From Elusimicrobiota bacterium (lineage in GTDB: Bacteria; Elusimicrobiota; Elusimicrobia; UBA1565; UBA9628), in assembly GCA_027327915.1 (NCBI GenBank), contig DAHVWT010000006.1:1-59377 (forward strand): a stretch of 59,377 nucleotides of DNA. The letters run 5' to 3'. Positions 16,728-25,200 of the stretch are shown piece by piece. Numbering within the stretch: the first letter of the stretch is position 1; each line of letters opens with the position of its first letter. The position numbers and the translations under genes were made by a program. The notes below the pieces were generated by a model. It had not been told where the DNA came from. It was given only the letters and a program-made list of their open reading frames with translations, and searched no databases.

Positions 16728-17612
16728 ATGAACACCCTCTCGGCCTACGAGACGCGTGTCGGGGACCCCGCCGACGTCGAGGCGGCCTACGCCTTCTGCG
16801 AGAACTTGGTCCGCAGCCACTACGAGAACTTTCCGGTCGCGTCGCGCCTTCTCTTCGGACGAGCTCGCCGCGCGATCGCCGCGCTCTACGGTTTCGCCCG
16901 GCTCTCGGATGATTTCGTGGACGAACCAGAATACGAGGGCGTGCGTCTGGAGCGCCTCGCCGAGTGGCGCCGGGAGCTCTCCGCCGTGCGCGGGAGCGGG
17001 GCCCCGGGACATCCGGTCTTCGTGGCGCTGAGAGACGCGGTGCGTGAATTCGACCTTCCTTTGGAGCCTTTCGAAAATCTCCTCGACGCTTTCACCCAGG
17101 ACGCAACGAAGAAGCGCTACGAGAGCTTCGCGGAGGTGCTCGACTACTGCCGGCGCTCGGCCAATCCCGTGGGCCGCGTCGTTCTCATGGTCCATGGCTA
17201 CCGCTCCCCGGAGCTCTTGAGCCTGTCTGACGCCATCTGCACGGGCTTGCAGCTCGCCAATTTTTGGCAGGACATGTCCGTCGACCTGAAAAAGGACCGC
17301 ATCTACGTCCCGCGCGAGGATTTCGCGCGCTTCGGCTATTCCGAGGAGGAGATGTTTCGCGGTTCCGCTAACGAGGCCCTGCGAGCCTTGACGGCCTTCG
17401 AGGTCCGGCGCGCTCGCGGCTTCTTCGCCGAGGGGCGGGCGTTGCCGTCCCGTCTTAGGTGGCCGCTTTCCTGGGAGATCGCGCTCACTCTCCGGGGAGG
17501 GCTCGCGATCCTGGATAAGATCGAGGCCCAGGAATTCGTCACCTTGCGCCGCAGACCCGCGCTCACGAAACTCGACTGGCTGGGGGCCTTGTGCCGCAAG
17601 CCGCGGTTTTAG
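16728..17612 (+). CDS. hpnC: squalene synthase HpnC-like (hydroxysqualene synthase)
   Basis: A 294-residue protein of the trans-isoprenyl diphosphate synthase (head-to-head) class. The first Asp-rich motif is DDFVDE at 61-66 and the second is LQLANFWQDMSVDLKKDR at about 174-191. HYENFPVASRLL near the N-terminus is the HpnC form. In the HpnCDE route HpnD makes presqualene diphosphate, HpnC turns it into hydroxysqualene and HpnE reduces that to squalene. The gene overlaps hpnD by 22 bases. An upstream in-frame extension would run through the repeat, so the ATG at 16728 is preferred. Confidence 0.9.
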   Translation: MNTLSAYETRVGDPADVEAAYAFCENLVRSHYENFPVASRLLFGRARRAIAALYGFARLSDDFVDEPEYEGVRLERLAEWRRELSAVRGSGAPGHPVFVALRDAVREFDLPLEPFENLLDAFTQDATKKRYESFAEVLDYCRRSANPVGRVVLMVHGYRSPELLSLSDAICTGLQLANFWQDMSVDLKKDRIYVPREDFARFGYSEEEMFRGSANEALRALTAFEVRRARGFFAEGRALPSRLRWPLSWEIALTLRGGLAILDKIEAQEFVTLRRRPALTKLDWLGALCRKPRF

Positions 17613-18454
17613 CCGCCGCCGACGGGCGAGGAACGGAGCGGGGCTCGAATTTTTTCCTTGGCTTCCTCTTTCTTCCTCGCCGCAAGCGCGAGGCTCTGGC
17701 CGCGGTCTACGCCTTCTGCCGCGCCGTGGACGACATCTCGGATTCCGGAACGTTGTCCCGGGAAGAGGCCGAGAAGGCCTTCGAGGCATGGAGGCGGGAG
17801 ATCGCGCGGCTCATGGACGGCGATCCCGAGACGCCTCTGGGCCGGAGGCTTCTGGGCCCTGTCCGGGAATTCTCTCTGCCGGGGGAGCCTTTTCTCGATG
17901 TTATCCGCGGCTGCGCCATGGACCTGGGTCCCGCGAGGTTCAAGGATTTCTCCGAGCTTGAGCACTACATGGACGGGGTGGCGGGCGCCGTGGGGGAGCT
18001 CGGGATGTGCATCTTCGGCTGCGAGCGCACGCCGCGGGAAAAGCAAAAGGAGTTCGCGATTCTCTTCGGCCGCGCCTTCCAACTCACGAACATCATCCGC
18101 GACGTGGGGACCGATCTCGAGATGGGCCGCGTCTACATTCCCGACGCCGAGATGGCGGAGGCGGGCTATTCCCGCGAATCCCTCGCCAGGCGCGAGCACT
18201 CCCAGGCCTTCGACAGGCTCATGAACGCCCTCTACAACCGGGCCCGGCTCCTCTACCGGAGGGCGCGGTCTCTCGTCGACTTCCGGGACCGGCCGCGGCT
18301 GCTCTCGGCCGAGATCATGGCCCATGTCTACGAGGCGACGCTCGAGAAAATACGCCGCGAGGGATTTCCGGTGCTCTTTGAGCGCGTAAGGCTTTCGAGG
18401 ATTGAGAAGGCCCGCGCGGCCGTCCGGGCCTGGCTCTATTGCCGTGGACTCTAA
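17591..18454 (+). CDS. hpnD: presqualene diphosphate synthase HpnD
   Basis: A 287-residue synthase from a GTG inside the end of hpnC. Motifs: FLFLPRRKREALAAVYAFCRAVDDISD (DDISD at about 47-51), then GEL-CIFGCE and LTNIIRDVGTDLEMGRVYIP with the second Asp-rich motif. It condenses two farnesyl diphosphates to presqualene diphosphate. The first 18 residues are not typical and the true start may be slightly later. hpnE begins inside its last codons, so the three genes are translationally coupled. Confidence 0.92.
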   Translation: MPQAAVLAAADGRGTERGSNFFLGFLFLPRRKREALAAVYAFCRAVDDISDSGTLSREEAEKAFEAWRREIARLMDGDPETPLGRRLLGPVREFSLPGEPFLDVIRGCAMDLGPARFKDFSELEHYMDGVAGAVGELGMCIFGCERTPREKQKEFAILFGRAFQLTNIIRDVGTDLEMGRVYIPDAEMAEAGYSRESLARREHSQAFDRLMNALYNRARLLYRRARSLVDFRDRPRLLSAEIMAHVYEATLEKIRREGFPVLFERVRLSRIEKARAAVRAWLYCRGL

Positions 18455-19823
18455 TACGGCTACGGCGGACATATTAATCTTGGGCGGGGGCTTTAGCGGG
18501 CTTTCGGCCGGCGTGACGCTCGCGCGGCGGGGGGCCAAGGTCGTTCTTCTTGAAAAAAAGACCCATCTGGGCGGCCGCGCCTTCTCTTTTCACGAGCCGG
18601 GCTACGAAGGGCCGATCGACAACGGCCAGCACCTCTTCCTCGCCTGCTATCGCGAGACCAGGAAGTTCCTGAGAGCGATCGGGACGGAGGATCGTCTCGA
18701 GATTTCGGATCGTCTGCATCTCGAATTCGTGGACGGCTCGGGAAACCGGGACCGGCTTCGCCCCCCGGCGGGCCTGCCTGGCCGGCTGGGGCTCGGGTTT
18801 GGAATCGCGGCGCTTCGGGGCCTTTCCCTGCGGGATAAATGGGGGCTGGCGCGGTTTTTCCATCGTAGGTCTCGCGCGGCGTTGGACGGCGGGTTCGCGC
18901 CGAATTTGGACTCGATGACGATCGCCGAGTGGCTCAGAAAGGAGGGGGTCAGCCTTCGAGCCCGGGAGAGGCTTCTCGATCCCATCGCCCTCGCGGCCCT
19001 CAATGAAAAATCCGAGATCGCCTCCGCGACGGGGCTCTCCCAGGTCCTCTCGAGGGCCTTCTTCGCGCCGGATTCCGACCCGCGCGTCGGCATTTCACGG
19101 GTGGGTTTGAGCGATCTTTATGCCGACGCCGCCGAGCGGGCGATCCTCGAAGCGGGCGGGATCGTCCGGCGCTCCGAGAGGATATCGGCCGTCGAGGAAG
19201 GGCCGGACGGAAGAATCATCGGCGTCAGGACCGTGGGCGGGTTTTCCTGGAGGGCCCGGAGTGTTCTCTCCTGCCTGGCTCCCTGGGATTTGGCGAAGAT
19301 CGATTTGCCGAAATCCCTTCAGGGGGCCTGGAGAGGGCTTCGACCAGCGCCCATCGTGAGCGTCTCCTTGTGGCTGGACAGGCCCTTGCTGCGGGAGGAG
19401 CAGGCCTTCGTCGGCCTCCTTGGGACCGAAATACAATGGGTGTTCAATAAGAGCGCCATTCTCGGTTCCAGACTGAATTCCAAAGCCGGTCCAGCGGGAT
19501 CGGCCGGCCAATATCTCTCGACCGTGATCAGCGGCGCCCACCGGGAGCTCCTTTGCAAGCCCGATGCCCTCGTCGAAGCCGCCTGCCGGGATTTGGCCCG
19601 CTGCTTTCCGGCCTTCCGCCGGGAATGGGTCAGAAACGCCAAAGTCGTCAAGGAGCCTTTCGCGACCCTCTCCGGGGTGCCTGGGGCTGAGGCCCTGCGG
19701 CCCGTCCCGGGCGAGCTGGCGCCGGGCTTTTTCGTCGCCGGGGACTGGACGAGGACGGGTCTCCCCGCGACGATCGAAAGCGCGGTCCTGAGCGCCGCCA
19801 TGGCCTGCAAGAGGATAGGGTGA
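18444..19823 (+). CDS. hpnE: hydroxysqualene dehydroxylase HpnE
   Basis: A 459-residue FAD amine-oxidase-fold protein from GTG at 18444, overlapping hpnD by 11 bases. The dinucleotide site is LILGGGFSGLSAGVTLARRG (about 11-30), followed by LEKKTHLGGRAFSF and YEGPIDNGQHLFLACY. The C-terminal FAD contact is GFFVAGDWTRTGLPATIESA. It completes the three-gene squalene route. No squalene-hopene cyclase is in the window, so whether the end product is a hopanoid, sterol or squalene itself cannot be told here. Confidence 0.92.
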   Translation: MDSNTATADILILGGGFSGLSAGVTLARRGAKVVLLEKKTHLGGRAFSFHEPGYEGPIDNGQHLFLACYRETRKFLRAIGTEDRLEISDRLHLEFVDGSGNRDRLRPPAGLPGRLGLGFGIAALRGLSLRDKWGLARFFHRRSRAALDGGFAPNLDSMTIAEWLRKEGVSLRARERLLDPIALAALNEKSEIASATGLSQVLSRAFFAPDSDPRVGISRVGLSDLYADAAERAILEAGGIVRRSERISAVEEGPDGRIIGVRTVGGFSWRARSVLSCLAPWDLAKIDLPKSLQGAWRGLRPAPIVSVSLWLDRPLLREEQAFVGLLGTEIQWVFNKSAILGSRLNSKAGPAGSAGQYLSTVISGAHRELLCKPDALVEAACRDLARCFPAFRREWVRNAKVVKEPFATLSGVPGAEALRPVPGELAPGFFVAGDWTRTGLPATIESAVLSAAMACKRIG

Positions 19824-20071
19824 CCGATCCGAGCGTTCCTGGATTCCAGATGCCGTCGGCCTTGAGCCTGTCGCCGGGAGCCCTTTTCGCCAATCTGCTT
19901 TTCAGCCTTATCGGCACGGCGGCCTTTATCTACGGCCGAAAATCGGAAAATATCCGCGCCGTCGTCATCGGGATCGCCCTAGGCGTTTATCCCTGGTTTG
20001 TCACCAATACCTGGCTTCTCTACGTCATCGGCCTGGCCCTCGTCGCCGCTCTTTTTTTCTGGCGGGATTAG
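19820..20071 (+). CDS. small two- or three-span membrane protein
   Basis: An 83-residue protein whose GTG start overlaps the hpnE stop (GTGA at 19820). Membrane segments are at about 20-38 (GALFANLLFSLIGTAAFIYG), 47-61 and 64-80. LLFSLIGTAAFIYGRK, VYPWFV-NTWLLYVIG and the ending FFWRD recall small proteins often labelled amino acid transport protein without evidence. Coupling to hpnE suggests, but does not prove, a link to squalene or hopanoid membranes. Confidence 0.7.
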   Translation: MTDPSVPGFQMPSALSLSPGALFANLLFSLIGTAAFIYGRKSENIRAVVIGIALGVYPWFVTNTWLLYVIGLALVAALFFWRD

Positions 20072-20112
20072 AGCGGCAAGAAACGGCGAGGGAGCCCGCG
20101 CCCTGGGTTGTC

Positions 20113-20520
20113 CTACAGCGGCCGGTCGATGCCGGTGAGTTGCTTGATCACGGCGCGCAGGAGCGCGAAGTCAATGGGCTTCGGGACGAGCCGGACCCGC
20201 GGGTCTTTGAGATCGTCCAAGGTCTTCTTGGCCTGCTCGGGGTTGACGCCGGTGATGAAGACCACGGGCAGCCGCGGGGACAGCTGCCGGAGTTTCTTGT
20301 AGGCGTCGATGCCCGAGCCGAAGCCGGGCATCTGGATGTCGGTGATGAGGAGGCCCAATCGCAGGGCCTGAGCCTGGATCACCTCCTGCCAGGCGTCCCC
20401 GGCCGTCGTCACGTTGTAGCCCGCGCTCTCGAGGCGTGTCGTGACCAAGTCGAGGACCAAGGGGTCGTCGTCGACGATCAGGACATAGGCTTCGGGTCGG
20501 CCGGATGCCACGGGCTCCAC
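20113..20520 (-). CDS. single-domain response regulator
   Basis: A 135-residue receiver with acidic patch VDDDP, phospho-acceptor D in LLITDIQMPGFGSG, FITG and VPKPID. No output domain. It is alone, 12 bases after the ybeY stop on the same strand, with no kinase beside it, so its partner is elsewhere. The IQMPGFGSGIDAY loop carries a two-residue insertion relative to the usual MPGMDG. Confidence 0.88.
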   Translation of the reverse strand: MEPVASGRPEAYVLIVDDDPLVLDLVTTRLESAGYNVTTAGDAWQEVIQAQALRLGLLITDIQMPGFGSGIDAYKKLRQLSPRLPVVFITGVNPEQAKKTLDDLKDPRVRLVPKPIDFALLRAVIKQLTGIDRPL

Positions 20521-20532
20521 ACAAGCAACTTA

Positions 20533-20967
20533 CTATTTCTTGGCTTTTAAGGACAGGGCGCCCAGGAGACGGTCCTGTTTCGCGAACATTCGCCGGCGGT
20601 CGCGGGGGCGGTGGTCGTCGTAGCCCAGTATATGGAGGGCGCCGTGGAGGACGAGGGTCAGGACTTCCCGCAAGACGGAGTGCCCCAGCTCGCGCGCCTG
20701 CCGGCGCGCCATGGGGGCCGAGATCACGATATCCCCGGCCCCCGCCTCCGGTTCGTCATAGGGGAAGGCGATCACGTCCGTGTCATGGGAGTGGCCGAGG
20801 AAGGCCTTATTGATTCCGAGCATGCGGCGTCGGTCGGCGAAAAGCACGGTCAGTCCTCCCGTGAGAGCGCGGCCCTCGCTTTGAAAGGCCTCGCGGCAGG
20901 CGGCCCGGATGAGATCCGGCCGGCGGGCCGAGGGGGGGAGAGTCGAGATTCCGACGATACGGATCAT
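20533..20967 (-). CDS. ybeY: endoribonuclease YbeY (rRNA maturation)
   Basis: A 144-residue metalloprotein with the family motif HGALHILGYDDH at 108-119. The first two zinc-binding histidines (108 and 112) are as expected. The third ligand position holds D118 in GYDDH, with H119 next to it, where E. coli has His. GDIVISAPMARRQARELGH is also typical. YbeY acts in 16S rRNA 3' end processing and ribosome quality control. It lies 15 bases after phoH, the usual phoH-ybeY order. Confidence 0.93.
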   Translation of the reverse strand: MIRIVGISTLPPSARRPDLIRAACREAFQSEGRALTGGLTVLFADRRRMLGINKAFLGHSHDTDVIAFPYDEPEAGAGDIVISAPMARRQARELGHSVLREVLTLVLHGALHILGYDDHRPRDRRRMFAKQDRLLGALSLKAKK

Positions 20968-20982
20968 GGCGGGCGATCGGCG

Positions 20983-21966
20983 CTATTTCTTGGCTTCCCA
21001 CTCCTGGTAAGCGCGGATGATCTTGCGCACGATGGGGTGGCGCACGACGTCAGTCTCGGTGAGCCTCTCGAAGGCGATCCCCTCGACGGATTTCAGGATC
21101 GCGATAACGGCCTCGAGGCCCGAACGAATATGCCCCGGCAGATCGTGCTGGGTCTCGTCGCCCGTGACCACGACTTTGGACCCGGTCCCCATGCGCGTGA
21201 GGAACATTTTCATCTGCTCCGGGGTCGTGTTCTGGGCCTCGTCCAATATGATGAAGGCGTCCTCGAAGGTGCGGCCGCGCATGTAGGCCAGGGGCACGAT
21301 CTCGATCGTTTCGGTGTCGCGCCAGAGGCGGAAGCGCTCGGGGCCCAGCATGATGAAGAAACAATCGTAGACGGGCTTTAAATAAGGCCCCATTTTTTCG
21401 AGGAGATCTCCCGGCAGATAGCCGAGCCTTTCGCCGGCCTCGACCACGGGGCGCGAGAGGATGACCCGCTGGACTTGCCGGAGCTCGAGCGCCCTGAGCG
21501 CGCAGGCGACCGCGAGGAAGGTCTTGCCGGTCCCCGCCGGGCCGATCCCGAAGACGAGGTCATGGTTCAAGATGGCGTCCACGTAGCGCTTCTGGTTCGC
21601 GGTCATGGGGCGGATGATCTTTCCCGCTGCGGTTCTGTAGATGCCGTTCGCCGGAAGATTCGGGGAGTCGATGTTCATGGGCTCCGGAACGTGGCCGTCC
21701 CTCGCGCGGGCCGGATCCACCGAGGGTTCGGGGCTCTCCTGTTGCTCGCGCATGAGCTGCAGGCGTTCCTTGAGCCGCCGGATGGCTTTATTGACCCGGG
21801 TCTGCCCGCCGCGGATCTCGACCGCGAAGCCGCCTCCCTCCTTGTGCTGGCGCATGAATATCTCGACGCCCAGTTCCCGCTCCAGGCGCCTCAGACGAGA
21901 GTCGTTTTCTCCGGCGATTTCGAGCGCTTCCGCGGCGCTTTGAACGGCGAATTTCTTGACGGTCAT
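20983..21966 (-). CDS. phoH: PhoH family ATPase
   Basis: A 327-residue protein with an N-terminal KH-like or RNA-binding region (about 30-75, FAVEIRGGQTRVNKAIRRL), Walker A GPAGTGKT at 142-149, YLPGDLLEKMGPYLKPVYD, Walker B FIILDEAQNTTPEQMKMFL and VVTGDETQHDLP. PhoH-like proteins are ATP-dependent RNA-related factors paired with YbeY. Its ATG overlaps the stop of glgC (ATGA), which ties a glycogen gene to ribosome-maturation genes in one minus-strand operon. Confidence 0.94.
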   Translation of the reverse strand: MTVKKFAVQSAAEALEIAGENDSRLRRLERELGVEIFMRQHKEGGGFAVEIRGGQTRVNKAIRRLKERLQLMREQQESPEPSVDPARARDGHVPEPMNIDSPNLPANGIYRTAAGKIIRPMTANQKRYVDAILNHDLVFGIGPAGTGKTFLAVACALRALELRQVQRVILSRPVVEAGERLGYLPGDLLEKMGPYLKPVYDCFFIMLGPERFRLWRDTETIEIVPLAYMRGRTFEDAFIILDEAQNTTPEQMKMFLTRMGTGSKVVVTGDETQHDLPGHIRSGLEAVIAILKSVEGIAFERLTETDVVRHPIVRKIIRAYQEWEAKK

Positions 21967-23210
21967 AACAGGTTCCTGAGCCTCCCCCGCCCGATGGCGA
22001 CGAGTCCCGATGGGTCGACCAGATAGCGAGACGCATCCGCGGCCTGATCGCGGCCGATCTCCGTTCCCGGCGCGATCTCATTGAAGCGGTCGATGACCGC
22101 CCGTCGAACGCGGGCCTTGGCGCCCACCCGGCAAAAATCCATGATGAGGGAGTCTTCGATGACGGCGCCGGGGGCGACCTTGACCCCGCGTCCGAGAATC
22201 GAGTTGCGGATCGTCGCGCCGTCGATGAGGCAGCCGTCGCCGATGATGGCGTTGGCGAGCCGGCCCCCCAGGATCTTCGCCGCGGGTCCATCATAGCGTC
22301 CCGAGTGGACGCGCCAGCGCTCGTTGTCGAGGTTGAGCTTGGGAGACGGCCCCAGCAGATCGAGGTTCGCCTGATAGTAGCTCGCGAGCGTCCCCACGTC
22401 CCTCCAGTAGGCTTTGTCCTCGCCAGGTTCAATCCCCGGCAAGACATGCTCGGAGAAATCGTAGGCGTAAGCCTTGACGCGCGGGTAGAGCTTCGGGATC
22501 ACTTGATGGCCGAAATCGAGTTCGGGGTCCTGCCAGGAGGAGTCTTCAAGGGCCTCGAGGAGAATATTAGGGCGGAAAATGTAGTTGCCCATCGAGCCGA
22601 ACGCCTGGCCGGGATGGCCGGGGGCCGCCTTGGGGCGCTGGGGCTTCTCCGAGAAGCCGGTGATCCGCCCCGAGGCGTCGGTTTCGATCACGCCGAGGCT
22701 CGTCGCGGAGCGCAGGGGGACCCGCACGGCCGATACCGTGAGGTCCGCCCCGGCGTCCAGATGGCGGCGCAGCATCTGGCGAATGTCCATGCGGTAGACA
22801 TGGTCCGCGCCGAACACCGCGACGACGTCGGGGGCATGGTCGCGCACGAGATTCAGGTTCTGGCGCACCGCGTCCGCGGTGCCCCGGTACCAGGAGGGAC
22901 CGAGCCGCATCTGCGGCGGGACGACCGTGATGAATTGGTCCCGGGTGAGGCCGGTGAGCCGCCAGCTCAGCCGGAGGTGCTCGATTAAGCTCTGGGACAT
23001 GTACTGGACCAGGACGTAGATCGACATCACGCCCGAATTGACGAAATTGGAAAGGGCGAAGTCGATGAGCCGGTATTTGCCCCCGAAGGGGACGGCGGGC
23101 TTGGCGCGCTCGTGGGTGAGGGGATAGAGCCGCTCGCCCTTGCCGCCCGCCATGATGAAGGCGAGGATGCGGGCGTTGCGGACAAAGGCGGTGTCAACGT
23201 TCGTTTTCAT
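21963..23210 (-). CDS. glgC: glucose-1-phosphate adenylyltransferase
   Basis: A 415-residue ADP-glucose pyrophosphorylase. The N-terminal nucleotidyltransferase domain shows AFIMAGGKGERLYPLTHERA, KPAVPFGGKYRLIDFALSN, VFGADHVYRMD and SMGNYIF. The C-terminal left-handed beta-helix starts near residue 295 (AKILGGRLANAIIGDGCLI). It commits glucose-1-phosphate to glycogen. The next gene upstream on the strand ends one base before its ATG, and downstream it overlaps phoH by 4 bases. No glgA or glgB is in the window. Confidence 0.95.
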   Translation of the reverse strand: MKTNVDTAFVRNARILAFIMAGGKGERLYPLTHERAKPAVPFGGKYRLIDFALSNFVNSGVMSIYVLVQYMSQSLIEHLRLSWRLTGLTRDQFITVVPPQMRLGPSWYRGTADAVRQNLNLVRDHAPDVVAVFGADHVYRMDIRQMLRRHLDAGADLTVSAVRVPLRSATSLGVIETDASGRITGFSEKPQRPKAAPGHPGQAFGSMGNYIFRPNILLEALEDSSWQDPELDFGHQVIPKLYPRVKAYAYDFSEHVLPGIEPGEDKAYWRDVGTLASYYQANLDLLGPSPKLNLDNERWRVHSGRYDGPAAKILGGRLANAIIGDGCLIDGATIRNSILGRGVKVAPGAVIEDSLIMDFCRVGAKARVRRAVIDRFNEIAPGTEIGRDQAADASRYLVDPSGLVAIGRGRLRNLL

Positions 23211-23211
23211 G

Positions 23212-24237
23212 TCACGGGGGGCCCGCCGAGCCGTAAGGATCGCCGCTAAAGTCCGGCTCGCGAATGCGGCGGGGCGGGCGCCTGGCGTCCACGATGCGGA
23301 ATTCCCGCATCGCGTGCTCCGCGCCCGGCGTTTTGTTGACGATCGCGCAGAAGTACGGGCCCAGGGGGCTCCGATCGCGGCCCAGGAGAAGCTTGCCGCT
23401 CTGGACGCGCATCTTGACGTCCTTCATGTCTCCAAGCGTCATCGTGCCGGTCGGGATGGAGACCGCGAAGAACGCCTCCTCGCCCATGCAGACAAGAGAG
23501 CCGCCGGGGCCCGCCAAAGGATCCTGGAAGCTGTCGGCAACGATGGTCCCTTCCCAGGAGGTGTCCGGGGCGAGCCAATTGGTCTCGGGCATCACGCGGC
23601 TAAAGACCCCTTCGAGGGCGGCGCTGCTGGTCTCCTCCTCCGGAGGCGCCTTGTAGCCCGATAGTTCGATCGTCCGTCGCGACTCGGGATGGCCTTGAGG
23701 CCAGAAAGCGAGGGTCTGGCCGTCGCGGGCGAAGCGGCTTGCGTCGCCGACGATCCTTCCCGACATGACGAGCCGCCGCGCGGCCTCGAAAAGGACGGCG
23801 TGGGCCTTGACGGTCTCCTGGGGCGACACGTAGACCTTCAGGATGAAGCAGTCCTTACGGCACTCGATGGGGGCCGCCTGATAGACAGAACGCCAGCGGT
23901 CCTTGAGGATGCTCTTCGGCGTTGTGCTGCGGGAATCCATGAGAGCCGACATGTCGGTGTCCGCCATCGTGGCGAGCGTCGAACTTCCCGGAGCCCATTG
24001 CCCGCTTGAGACGTCGACCGTCTCGATGCGTCCGTCCCCGGCGGAACGCAGGCGGAAGACATTCGCGGCCGCCACGGTCCCCGACGCCTTGATCCGGACG
24101 GCGAGCGTGTGCTCGTCGACGAGAAGGATTTCCTGGGCCGAGACGATTCTTGAAAAAATAATGAAGCTTGCTAAAACATGCCAAGCGCTCCTCACCCCTC
24201 GAGAGAGCGGCGGGAAAGAGGGGAGGGCCCGTCTCAT
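23212..24237 (-). CDS. exported protein, unknown function
   Basis: A 341-residue protein starting at an ATG that overlaps the stop of the gene upstream (ATGA at 24234-24237). The N-terminus is a signal peptide (AWHVLASFIIFSRIVSA, mature end near QEILLVD). The mature part is mixed beta: KASGTVAAANVFRLRSAGDG, ECRKDCFILKVYVSP with a CxxxC pair, and TLAFWPQGHPESRRTIEL. I do not recognise a domain. It is coupled to the CbiX-like exported protein and immediately precedes glgC. Longer frames that run upstream are shadows of the preceding gene. Confidence 0.65.
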   Translation of the reverse strand: MRRALPSFPPLSRGVRSAWHVLASFIIFSRIVSAQEILLVDEHTLAVRIKASGTVAAANVFRLRSAGDGRIETVDVSSGQWAPGSSTLATMADTDMSALMDSRSTTPKSILKDRWRSVYQAAPIECRKDCFILKVYVSPQETVKAHAVLFEAARRLVMSGRIVGDASRFARDGQTLAFWPQGHPESRRTIELSGYKAPPEEETSSAALEGVFSRVMPETNWLAPDTSWEGTIVADSFQDPLAGPGGSLVCMGEEAFFAVSIPTGTMTLGDMKDVKMRVQSGKLLLGRDRSPLGPYFCAIVNKTPGAEHAMREFRIVDARRPPRRIREPDFSGDPYGSAGPP

Positions 24238-25166
24238 CGCGCTTCCCCGCAGGCCTTTTCGGCGGCCGCCAGGGCCCACTGGCCGAGAATCGGGTCCGGC
24301 AGGAGAGGCTTCGACGCGAAGTCGACGAGCAGCCCTCGTAGGGCGTTGTGGGCTCCCGACTCCGCGAGCCCCGGGCGCGGCTCGAGAGGGACGACGGCCA
24401 GATGCCCGGAGGAAAGAGCCTTGAGCGCGGCGGCGGTGAGGACCTGTTCGTGTTTCACCCGTTCGGCGTCCGGGCCGTCCTCGCGAAGAGAGAACGCTCG
24501 GGCCCTCTTGAAGCCCCCGCTGATGCCCGCCTGAAGGGCGACGTTCTGGGCCCATGTCTCCCAGGCCTTGGCCGAGGAGGTCTCCATGATGGAAACGTTC
24601 CCGACCAAAAAGAGGACGGTATGCCGAGGCGACTTTGAAACCGCGCGAGCCCTCGAGGCGATCAATCGTGGGAAAAAGGGGCTCTCCCCCAAAGGAGCTG
24701 TTCGCAGGAGGCGCACCGAGCTTGACACGACCGGCGGATCCGAGCGGACGGGAAGCCGTGGAATGACGGTTCCCGTCCGGCTTACGAAGGTGGGGGGGGT
24801 CGTGGTCTTGACCGCGCCTAGTCCAACGGCATCCAAGGTCTGATTCAAGAAGGGGGAACTGGGAAAAAGATACAGGGGCAGGAGCGCCGCGCGGCTCACA
24901 TGCCGGTTCTCGAGGCGCTCAAGCGCCAGTCGGAGCCCCGCCTGGTCTCCGGGACCCGCGGCGACCTCGACCGGGTACGCCGCGCCCGCCGAGCGTCGGA
25001 TGACGTCCGCGGCCTCGACCCAGCCGTAGTCGCCGCCCTCCCCCACGAGCAGGATCCCGCAGCCGCCCGCTCCGTCCAGGCGCGGGGGAAAGAAGGGGGC
25101 GGCTTTGAGTGCCGGCGTGGAGGCGAAGAAAGCGGCCCCCATGATGAAAAATCCGAGGCTCTGCAC
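24234..25166 (-). CDS. exported sirohydrochlorin-chelatase-like (CbiX/SirB) protein, catalytic His absent
   Basis: A 310-residue protein from GTG 25166 with a signal peptide (SLGFFIMGAAFFASTPALKA). The mature start ILLVGEGGDYGWVEAAD follows the class II chelatase pattern in which LVGHG carries the metal-binding His; here Glu replaces it. VEVAAGPGDQAGLRLALERL and ALLPLYLFPSSPFLNQTLDA keep the fold, and a second half (TVLFLVGNVSIMETSSAKAW) repeats it. The family call is from pattern only. With no His it is unlikely to insert metal in a tetrapyrrole; binding or sensing of a metal or tetrapyrrole in the periplasm is possible. Confidence 0.5.
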   Translation of the reverse strand: MQSLGFFIMGAAFFASTPALKAAPFFPPRLDGAGGCGILLVGEGGDYGWVEAADVIRRSAGAAYPVEVAAGPGDQAGLRLALERLENRHVSRAALLPLYLFPSSPFLNQTLDAVGLGAVKTTTPPTFVSRTGTVIPRLPVRSDPPVVSSSVRLLRTAPLGESPFFPRLIASRARAVSKSPRHTVLFLVGNVSIMETSSAKAWETWAQNVALQAGISGGFKRARAFSLREDGPDAERVKHEQVLTAAALKALSSGHLAVVPLEPRPGLAESGAHNALRGLLVDFASKPLLPDPILGQWALAAAEKACGEAR

Positions 25167-25175
25167 CGACAGCAG

Positions 25176-25181
25176 ATTATC
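25176..25181 (-). promoter_or_regulatory. candidate -10 box
   Basis: GATAAT on the minus strand, nine bases before the GTG at 25166. No matching -35 element was seen. Confidence 0.3.
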
Positions 25182-25200
25182 ATTTTTGTTAAACTGAGTC

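Noticed and set aside
16284-17789. 501-residue minus-strand frame
   Set aside because: Shadow of the obgE end and hpnC; Arg/Pro-rich with no domain.
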